Assembly: GCA_003488145.1 (NCBI GenBank) | Contig: DNMQ01000432.1 | Span: 1 to 6,039 of the forward strand | Reading direction: 5' to 3' | DNA from: Pseudomonas sp. | GTDB taxonomy: Bacteria > Pseudomonadota > Gammaproteobacteria > Pseudomonadales > Pseudomonadaceae | DNA length: 6,039 nucleotides | Part shown: piece after piece, positions 1-6,039 of the stretch | Numbering within the stretch: position 1 is the stretch's first letter | Layout of the letters: every line of letters starts with the position of its first letter | The notes under the pieces: generated by a model | Databases searched by the model: none | Told to the model about the DNA's origin: nothing | The model's input: only the letters and a program-made list of their open reading frames with translations | Program-made: the position numbers and the translations under genes

Positions 1-266
1 GCCTCGACGTTGCCGTTCTTGAACAGCATCAGCGTCGGGATACCGCGCACGCCGTACTTCGGCGGGGTTTCCTGGTTCTCGTCGATATTGAGCTTGCAAA
101 CCTTCAGACGACCTTCGTAGTCCTTGGCGATCTCGTCGAGTACCGGCGCGATCATCTTGCACGGACCACACCACTCGGCCCAGTAGTCGACCAGTACGGG
201 ACCGTCGGCCTGGAGGACGTCCTGCTCGAAACTGCTGTCGCTGACATTGTTGATGTATTCGCTCAT
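1..266 (-). CDS. trxA: Thioredoxin TrxA, 3' end missing (cut by window edge)
   Basis: Thioredoxin is a small cytoplasmic dithiol reductase that passes electrons from thioredoxin reductase to ribonucleotide reductase, methionine sulfoxide reductases and other targets. The first 88 codons are present of the roughly 108 usual for the family. Seen in the translation: start MSEYINNV, active site WCGPC with Cys33 and Cys36, buried Asp27 and Lys58 (counterparts of E. coli Asp26 and Lys57), and the cis-proline loop GIPT with Pro77. The reading frame is intact to the window edge, so the truncation is only the window boundary. The ATG at 266-264 has a GGAG ribosome site at 277-274 with a 7-nt gap. It is divergent from ppx and has its own promoter candidate (see 301-329). 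In Pseudomonas trxA is normally followed by rho, which would lie just outside the left edge; that is family knowledge, not visible here. Confidence 0.97.
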   Translation of the reverse strand, partial: MSEYINNVSDSSFEQDVLQADGPVLVDYWAEWCGPCKMIAPVLDEIAKDYEGRLKVCKLNIDENQETPPKYGVRGIPTLMLFKNGNVE

Positions 267-300
267 GGATTTTCTCCAGGGTCGGAACGGAAAGGTCGCC

Positions 301-329
301 ATCATAGCCCTACTGTGAGCGGATCGAAA
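301..329 (-). promoter_or_regulatory. Candidate sigma-70 promoter of trxA
   Basis: On the minus strand a good -10 hexamer, TATGAT (306-301), follows a weaker -35, TTTCGA (329-324), with an optimal 17-bp spacer. Transcription would begin near 294, giving a leader of about 28 nt before the trxA ATG at 266. The -10 matches consensus in 5 of 6 positions; the -35 matches in only about 3 of 6. Position and spacing fit trxA well, but no other evidence is available. Confidence 0.5.
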
Positions 330-335
330 GCTGCA

Positions 336-347
336 GACCCTCGGGTC
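336..347. repeat. Short palindrome upstream of the trxA promoter
   Basis: GACCC-TC-GGGTC is an exact 5-bp inverted repeat around two central bases. It sits 6 bp upstream of the candidate trxA -35 hexamer, about 42 to 53 bp before the predicted start, where an activator could bind. It is short enough to be chance in DNA this GC-rich, and I do not recognise it as the site of a known regulator. Confidence 0.25.
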
Positions 348-449
348 GGCGACGATCGCCCGCGAGCAGCGCCTCCGTGCGTCAACGACTGCGTTGGCGG
401 ATGGGGGCGATCATGTCAGGATGTCTGAGTTTTGCATCGAGACTGCCCA

Positions 450-1952
450 ATGCGCCATAACACCGCTGAGACCTTTCCCATGATCGCCGCCCTGGATCTG
501 GGCTCGAACAGCTTTCACATGGTGCTTGCGCGCACCAGCAATGGCGAAATGCGCATCCTCGAACGGCTCGGCGAGAAGGTCCAGCTGGCTGCCGGGATCG
601 ACGAAAACCGTCTACTCGACGAGGCCGCCATGCAGCGTGGGCTTGACTGTCTGCGTCGCTTCGCCCAGCTGGTCAATCATCTGCCGCAGGGCGCCGTACG
701 CATCGTCGGCACTAACGCACTGCGTGAAGCGCGCAATCGCGCCACCTTCATCCGCCGCGCTGAAGAGATCGTCAACCATCAGGTCGAGGTCATCTCCGGC
801 CGCGAAGAAGCGCGCCTGATCTATCTCGGCGTGTCGCACACCATCCCGAGCAGTTCCGGCCGCCGCCTAGTGGCAGACATCGGCGGCGGCAGCACCGAGT
901 TCATCATCGGCGAAGGGTTCGAATCGCAGCTGCGCGAAAGCCTGCAGATGGGCTGCGTGAGCTACACCCAACGCTTCTTCCGTGACGGCAAGATCACCCC
1001 GGCACGCTACGCCCAGGCCTACACCGCCGCGCGGGTAGAGCTGATGGGCATCGAGCATGGTCTGCGCCGGCTCGGCTGGCAGGAATCCATCGGCGCGTCC
1101 GGCACCATCCGAGCCGTCGGCCTGGCGATCAAGAGCGGCGGTTTCGGCAACGGCGAGGTCAACCTCGAAGGGCTGGGATGGCTCAAAGGCAAGCTGTTCA
1201 AGCTCGGCGACGTGGAGAAGATCGACATCGACGGCATCAAGCCGGACCGTCGCGGCGTGTTTCCTGCGGGCCTGGCGATTCTCGAGGCGATATTCGATGC
1301 GCTGGAGATCAGCAGCATGACCCACTCCGAAGGCGCCCTGCGCGAAGGGGTGCTCTACGACCTGCTAGGCCGTCACCATGACGAGGACATCCGTGACCGC
1401 TCGCTGAGCTTCTTGATGGAGCGCTACCACGTCGACATGGAACAGGCCGCGCGAGTCGAAGCCAAGGCGCTGGAGGCGTTCGACCAGGTGGCCGAGGCGT
1501 GGAGCCTGGATCAGGACTGGCACCGGGAGCTGCTCGCCTGGGCTGCGCGGGTGCATGAAGTGGGCCTGGATATCGCGCACTACCACTACCACAAGCATGG
1601 CGCCTACCTGATCGAGCATTCCGACCTGCCCGGTTTTTCTCGTCAGGATCAGCTGATGCTGGCGCTGCTGGTGCGCGGCCACCGACGCAATATTCCGCAG
1701 GACAAGTTCGGCGAGACCGGGGTCGATGCCGATGCACTGGTGCGACTGTGCATCCTGCTGCGCTTCGCCATCCTGTTCCACCACATCCGCGGTGCCAACG
1801 CCGTCTCCGAGGTGCAGCTAAAGGCGACCGAACGGGGCCTGGAGCTGATCTTCCCGACCGGCTGGCTGGGCGCGAACCCGCTGACCAGGGCCGACTTCGA
1901 GGCCGAAGCCGCCTGGCTCGCGCGCGTGGGCTACGAACTGCGGATGAAATGA
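450..1952 (+). CDS. ppx: Exopolyphosphatase (Ppx/GppA family)
   Basis: Cytoplasmic enzyme that removes terminal phosphate from long-chain polyphosphate; the family also includes pppGpp 5'-phosphohydrolases. From ATG 450 it has 500 residues, typical of the long Ppx/GppA type. The ASKHA-fold phosphate-binding motifs are intact: DLGSNSFH with Asp16, GREEARLI with Glu120 aligning to E. coli catalytic Glu121, DIGGGSTE at about 143-150, and GASGT at about 215-219. The C-terminal HD-like domain shows HEVGLDIAH from His369 and HSDLPGF. I prefer Ppx over GppA because ppk is the convergent neighbour and the motifs align closely with E. coli PPX. Start choice: TTG 432, ATG 450 and ATG 480 are all in frame. 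ATG 450 leaves 15 residues before the Asp of DLGSNS, close to the 16 in E. coli PPX, and has a weak GAGA at 439-442. No strong promoter is visible upstream; the best pair, TTGGCG (394-399) and CAGGAT (417-422), is poor. Confidence 0.94.
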   Translation: MRHNTAETFPMIAALDLGSNSFHMVLARTSNGEMRILERLGEKVQLAAGIDENRLLDEAAMQRGLDCLRRFAQLVNHLPQGAVRIVGTNALREARNRATFIRRAEEIVNHQVEVISGREEARLIYLGVSHTIPSSSGRRLVADIGGGSTEFIIGEGFESQLRESLQMGCVSYTQRFFRDGKITPARYAQAYTAARVELMGIEHGLRRLGWQESIGASGTIRAVGLAIKSGGFGNGEVNLEGLGWLKGKLFKLGDVEKIDIDGIKPDRRGVFPAGLAILEAIFDALEISSMTHSEGALREGVLYDLLGRHHDEDIRDRSLSFLMERYHVDMEQAARVEAKALEAFDQVAEAWSLDQDWHRELLAWAARVHEVGLDIAHYHYHKHGAYLIEHSDLPGFSRQDQLMLALLVRGHRRNIPQDKFGETGVDADALVRLCILLRFAILFHHIRGANAVSEVQLKATERGLELIFPTGWLGANPLTRADFEAEAAWLARVGYELRMK

Positions 1953-1954
1953 AA

Positions 1955-1975
1955 CAAGGGCCCTAGGGGCCCTTG
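1955..1975 (-). terminator. GC-rich terminator hairpin between convergent ppx and ppk
   Basis: A perfect 9-bp stem, CAAGGGCCC (1955-1963) with GGGCCCTTG (1967-1975), closes on a 3-nt loop. It begins two bases after the ppx stop codon. On the minus strand the stem is followed by TTTCATTT (1954-1947), a T-rich tract lying over the ppx stop. On the plus strand it is followed by ATGATACAGG, with no T-run. It therefore fits intrinsic termination best for transcripts coming leftward from ppk, about 95 nt after the ppk stop. The hairpin could also protect or partly terminate ppx mRNA. Confidence 0.72.
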
Positions 1976-2002
1976 ATGATACAGGTATCCAGTCTTCGCC
2001 TC

Positions 2003-2074
2003 CTGAGTCAGGCCGACGCGGCGCGCGCCAGCCACATGCCTGAAAACGCACCGCGCGGGAACCACCTGACTCAG
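2003..2074. repeat. Inverted repeat in the ppx-ppk convergent gap
   Basis: CTGAGTCAGG (2003-2012) is an exact reverse complement of CCTGACTCAG (2065-2074), with 52 nt between them. The right arm covers the ppk stop codon (TGA, 2073-2071). The left copy lies in CCTGAGTCAGG (2002-2012), which is symmetric about its centre. The interior is GC-rich with two further short palindromes, GGCGCGCGCC (2020-2029) and CCGCGCGG (2051-2058). It could form a 3' structure on the ppk mRNA, but there is no T-run and no evidence of function. Confidence 0.4.
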
Positions 2075-4278
2075 CGCACGCCGACCTGCGGCCCGGTGAG
2101 ACGCTCCAGCAACGTACTCTGTATGTTGCGCGCATTCTGATTACCGGTGGGGCTGTTGCGCAGGTAGCTGCCGTCAGGCTGCAGAATCCAGCTCTGGGTG
2201 TTGTCGCTGAGGAAGCCTTCCAGCTCCTTCTTAACCCGCATCACCAGTTTCTTGCCTTCCACCGGGAAACAGGTTTCCACCCGACGATCGAGGTTGCGCT
2301 CCATCCAGTCGGCACTGGACAGGTAGAGCTTCTCGTCACCGTCATTCTGGAAGTAGAACACCCGACTGTGCTCAAGGAACCGGCCGATGATCGAGCGCAC
2401 ATGGATGTTGTGCGAGACACCGGCGATGCCCGGCCGAAGGCAGCACATGCCACGCACTATGAGATCGACGCGCACGCCGGTCTGGCTGGCCTTGTACAGC
2501 GCCTTGATCATCTTCGGATCGGTCAGCGCATTGATCTTCAGAATGACATGCGCGGGCCGCCCCTCGGCCGCGTGCTGGGTTTCCTGCGCGATCAGGTCGA
2601 GCAGCGTCTTCTTCAGGGTAAATGGCGCGTGCAGCAGCTTCTTCATGCGCATGGTCTTGCCCATGCCGATCAACTGACTGAACAGCTTGGAGACGTCTTC
2701 ACACAGCGCATCATCGGATGTCAGCAGACTGTAGTCGGTATACAGCCGGGCGTTGGCCGCGTGGTAGTTGCCGGTGCCCAGATGCGCGTAACGGCACAGC
2801 TCGCCATTCTCGCGACGCAGGATCAGCATCATCTTGGCGTGGGTCTTGTAGCCGACCACGCCATAGATCACCACCGCGCCTGCCTGCTGCAGGCGGCTGG
2901 CGAGCTGCAGGTTGGATTCCTCGTCGAAGCGCGCGCGCAGCTCGATCACCGCGGTAACTTCCTTGCCGCTGCGCGCCGCATCGACCAGCGCATCGACGAT
3001 CTCCGAATTGGCACCCGAGCGATACAGCGTCTGCTTGATCGCCAGCACGCACGGGTCCTTCGCAGCTTCACGCAGCAGATCGACCACCGGCGTGAAGGAC
3101 TCGAAGGGGTGCAGCAGCAGGATGTCCTGCTTGTTGATCACACTGAATATCTTGTCGCTGTTCTGCAGCAACTTCGGAATTGATGGTGTGAAGGGGCTGT
3201 ATTGCAGCTCCGGGTGGCTGTCCAGCCCGGTGATGCTGAACAGGCGGGTCAGGTTGACGGGGCCGTTGACCCGGTACATTTCGCCCTCGCCCAGACTGAA
3301 CTGCTTGAGCAGAAAATCGGCCAGGTGCTGCGGGCAGGTATCGGCCACTTCCAGGCGCACGGCATCGCCATAACGACGCGAGATCAGCTCGCCACGCAGC
3401 GCGCGTGCCAGGTCCTCGACGTCCTCGGTGTCAACCGAAAGGTCGGCGTTACGGGTGAGGCGGAACTGGTAGCAGCCCTTGACCCGCATGCCGTGGAACA
3501 GGTCGTCGGCATGGGCATGGATCATCGAGGAGAGGAAGACGAAGTTGTCGCCGGCGCCGCCGACCGACTCCGGCACGCGGATCACCCGCGGCAGCAGGCG
3601 TGGCGCCGGGATGATCGCCAGACCGGAATCGCGGCCGAAGGCATCGACGCCTTCCAGCTCGACGATGAAGTTCAGGCTCTTGTTCACCAGCAGCGGGAAC
3701 GGATGGGTCGGATCGAGACCGATCGGCGTAACGATCGGCGCAATCTCGTCGCGGAAATAGCGGCGCACCCAGGTCTTGAGTTTGGCCGTCCAGTGCCTGC
3801 GGCGAATGAAGCGGATCTGATGCTCGGCCAGCGCTGGCAGAAGCACGTCATTGAGGATCGCGTACTGGCGGTCGACCTGTTCGTGGACCAGTTCGGAGAT
3901 GCGCGCCAGCGCCTGATGCGGCTGCAGGCCGTCGGCGCCCGCCTGTTCGCGGGCGAAGGTGACGCGCTTCTTCAGCCCGGCAACGCGAATCTCGAAGAAC
4001 TCATCTAGGTTGCTGGAGAAGATCAGCAGGAACTTCAGCCGCTCCAGCAGCGGATAGGACTCATCCAGCGCCTGCTCGAGCACGCGGACGTTGAACTGAA
4101 GCTGCGAAAGCTCGCGATGGATGTACAGCGCACTGTCGTCCAGGTTGGTCACCAGCGCGACCGGCGTCTCCTCGGCGACTTCCAGTGGCGCAGACACCAC
4201 CTCGGGCAACGTCTGTTCCAGCACCTCGCCGACCACGGCGTCCTGCAGATCCTTTTCGCTGAGTCCCTGGTTGATCAT
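2071..4278 (-). CDS. ppk: Polyphosphate kinase (PPK1)
   Basis: PPK1 reversibly polymerises the gamma-phosphate of ATP into inorganic polyphosphate through a phosphohistidine intermediate; it is often membrane-associated. The 735 residues compare with 688 in E. coli. The extra length is an acidic, poorly conserved N-terminus of about 46 residues before the core begins at [17 protein letters not shown]. By alignment to E. coli the domains are roughly N 47-151, H 152-362, C1 367-547 and C2 548-732. Active-site residues are all present: His480 in KTHAKM (E. coli His435, the phosphorylated residue), His637 in FLEHSR (His592), Arg420 in QTLYR (Arg375) and Arg450 in ARFDEE (Arg405). The spacing between them is identical to E. 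coli. ATG 4278 is preceded by GAGG at 4289-4286 with a 7-nt gap. It begins 19 nt after the hemB stop, so it is most likely the second gene of a hemB-ppk operon. It converges on ppx. Confidence 0.98.
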   Translation of the reverse strand: MINQGLSEKDLQDAVVGEVLEQTLPEVVSAPLEVAEETPVALVTNLDDSALYIHRELSQLQFNVRVLEQALDESYPLLERLKFLLIFSSNLDEFFEIRVAGLKKRVTFAREQAGADGLQPHQALARISELVHEQVDRQYAILNDVLLPALAEHQIRFIRRRHWTAKLKTWVRRYFRDEIAPIVTPIGLDPTHPFPLLVNKSLNFIVELEGVDAFGRDSGLAIIPAPRLLPRVIRVPESVGGAGDNFVFLSSMIHAHADDLFHGMRVKGCYQFRLTRNADLSVDTEDVEDLARALRGELISRRYGDAVRLEVADTCPQHLADFLLKQFSLGEGEMYRVNGPVNLTRLFSITGLDSHPELQYSPFTPSIPKLLQNSDKIFSVINKQDILLLHPFESFTPVVDLLREAAKDPCVLAIKQTLYRSGANSEIVDALVDAARSGKEVTAVIELRARFDEESNLQLASRLQQAGAVVIYGVVGYKTHAKMMLILRRENGELCRYAHLGTGNYHAANARLYTDYSLLTSDDALCEDVSKLFSQLIGMGKTMRMKKLLHAPFTLKKTLLDLIAQETQHAAEGRPAHVILKINALTDPKMIKALYKASQTGVRVDLIVRGMCCLRPGIAGVSHNIHVRSIIGRFLEHSRVFYFQNDGDEKLYLSSADWMERNLDRRVETCFPVEGKKLVMRVKKELEGFLSDNTQSWILQPDGSYLRNSPTGNQNARNIQSTLLERLTGPQVGVR

Positions 4279-4285
4279 CGCTTTG

Positions 4286-4289
4286 CCTC
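4286..4289 (-). promoter_or_regulatory. Ribosome binding site of ppk
   Basis: GAGG on the minus strand, 7 nt before the ppk ATG. It occupies most of the 19-nt gap after the hemB stop (4300-4298), which leaves no room for a separate promoter in that gap. This supports co-transcription from upstream of hemB, although a promoter inside the 3' part of hemB is not excluded. Confidence 0.65.
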
Positions 4290-4297
4290 GAAAGGGC

Positions 4298-5462
<1,165 letters not shown>

Positions 5463-5530
5463 ACTGCCGCGCCAGACCTGCGGCAATGAACACCGGCGCA
5501 TCGCGCGAATCCAACGGAACGTGTGGGGCT

Positions 5531-5551
5531 TACCTGGAACCGTCCCAGGTA
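5531..5551. repeat. 21-bp operator-like inverted repeat upstream of elbB
   Basis: TACCTGG (5531-5537) and its exact reverse complement CCAGGTA (5545-5551) are separated by 7 nt. The whole element ends 63 bp before the elbB start. The size and centre-to-centre distance of about 14 bp are more like a dimeric repressor site than a terminator, and no T-run follows. A weak -10-like TATTAG overlaps its right edge (5550-5555). I cannot name the regulator. Confidence 0.4.
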
Positions 5552-5614
5552 TTAGCATCGAACGCATCCGCCGTGCCCGACGCAGGGCCGCTGAACTTGA
5601 CCAGGAGTACCACC

Positions 5615-6039
5615 ATGAACAAGAAAGTCGCCGTGATCCTCTCCGGCTGTGGCGTCTACGACGGCTCGGAGATCTACGAAAGCGTCATCACCCTGCTGCG
5701 CCTGGACCAGCGTGGCGTCAAGGTGCAGTGCTTCGCACCGAACATCCCGCAGATGCACGTGATCAATCACCTGACCGGCGACGAGATGCCGGAGTCGCGC
5801 AACGTGCTGACCGAGTCCGCTCGCCTGGCCCGCGGCGAGATCAAGGATCTGCGCGAGGCGCGCGCCGAGGATTTCGACGCGCTGATCATCCCCGGCGGTT
5901 TCGGCGCCGCGAAGAACCTCTCCAATTTCGCTACCGAAGGCGCCAGCAGCAAGGCACTGCCGGATGTGGTGGCGCTCGCGCAGGCCTTTGCCGAGGCACG
6001 CAAGCCGGTCGGGATGATGTGCATCGCGCCGACCATGGC
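5615..6039 (+). CDS. elbB: ElbB-like DJ-1/PfpI family protein, 3' end cut by window
   Basis: The frame opens at ATG 5615 and stays open to the window end, giving 141 codons of the roughly 217 in E. coli ElbB. AGGAG at 5603-5607 lies 7 nt upstream. The start MNKKVAVILSGCGVYDGSEIYE is nearly the E. coli ElbB N-terminus. The middle has INHLTGDEM (50-58), RNVLTESARLARGEI, and the Rossmann-like PGGFGAAKNLSNFA (93-106). The nucleophile elbow GMMCIAP carries Cys136, the candidate catalytic cysteine of this class I glutamine-amidotransferase-like fold. E. coli ElbB was named for enhancing lycopene (isoprenoid) synthesis and has been given weak glyoxalase activity, so its true role is unsettled. It is divergent from hemB and has no visible functional link to it. 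Confidence 0.93.
   Translation, partial: MNKKVAVILSGCGVYDGSEIYESVITLLRLDQRGVKVQCFAPNIPQMHVINHLTGDEMPESRNVLTESARLARGEIKDLREARAEDFDALIIPGGFGAAKNLSNFATEGASSKALPDVVALAQAFAEARKPVGMMCIAPTM

Noticed and set aside
348..360. GGCGA-CGA-TCGCC inverted repeat in the trxA-ppx gap
   Set aside because: A 5-bp repeat of this composition is expected often by chance in GC-rich DNA, and it is not placed at a clear promoter position.
413..425. Direct repeat ATGTC-AGG-ATGTC before ppx as a possible Pho box
   Set aside because: The period is 8 bp rather than 11, and the flanking bases do not match CTGTCAT.
2368..4008. Two long plus-strand open frames (2368-3183 and 3202-4008) opposite ppk
   Set aside because: Both are antisense to ppk, lack recognisable motifs and have the His/Gln/Arg-rich look of mirror frames produced by GC-biased third positions.
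5593..5598. GAACTT as the -35 of an AlgU/sigma-E promoter for elbB
   Set aside because: It is only 17 bp before the elbB ATG, and no TCTGA-like -10 follows at 16-17 nt.

Overview
This is a high-GC chromosomal segment with five protein-coding genes and no mobile element, RNA gene or CRISPR array. Gene content, gene order and protein sequence point to a gammaproteobacterium of the Pseudomonas/Stutzerimonas group. The trxA-ppx-ppk-hemB order is the one known from Pseudomonas, and the PPK, PPX, TrxA and HemB sequences are very close to what I recall of the P. aeruginosa proteins. The genus call is inference from memory, not from a search.

Layout: the 3'-truncated thioredoxin gene trxA runs leftward from 266. 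The exopolyphosphatase gene ppx runs rightward (450-1952) from a divergent 183-bp gap. A 118-bp convergent gap holds a strong GC-rich hairpin. The polyphosphate kinase gene ppk (4278-2071) and the porphobilinogen synthase gene hemB (5311-4298) run leftward and are separated by only 19 nt, so they very probably form a hemB-ppk operon. A 303-bp divergent gap then leads to elbB, a DJ-1/PfpI-like gene running rightward from 5615 and cut by the window end.

Function: PPK makes polyphosphate from ATP and PPX hydrolyses it, so the centre of the window holds the synthesis and breakdown genes of polyphosphate in convergent orientation. HemB makes porphobilinogen for haem and other tetrapyrroles. TrxA is a general disulfide reductase.

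The most informative non-coding signal is upstream of hemB. On the minus strand there is an 18-bp Pho-box-like element (two GTCAT-containing heptamers with a 4-nt spacer, 11-bp period), followed after exactly 10 nt by TATAAA. This is the geometry of a PhoB-activated promoter. It would place hemB and, through the operon, ppk under phosphate-starvation control. I do not see a previously undescribed system here; this is core-genome DNA with one interesting regulatory arrangement.
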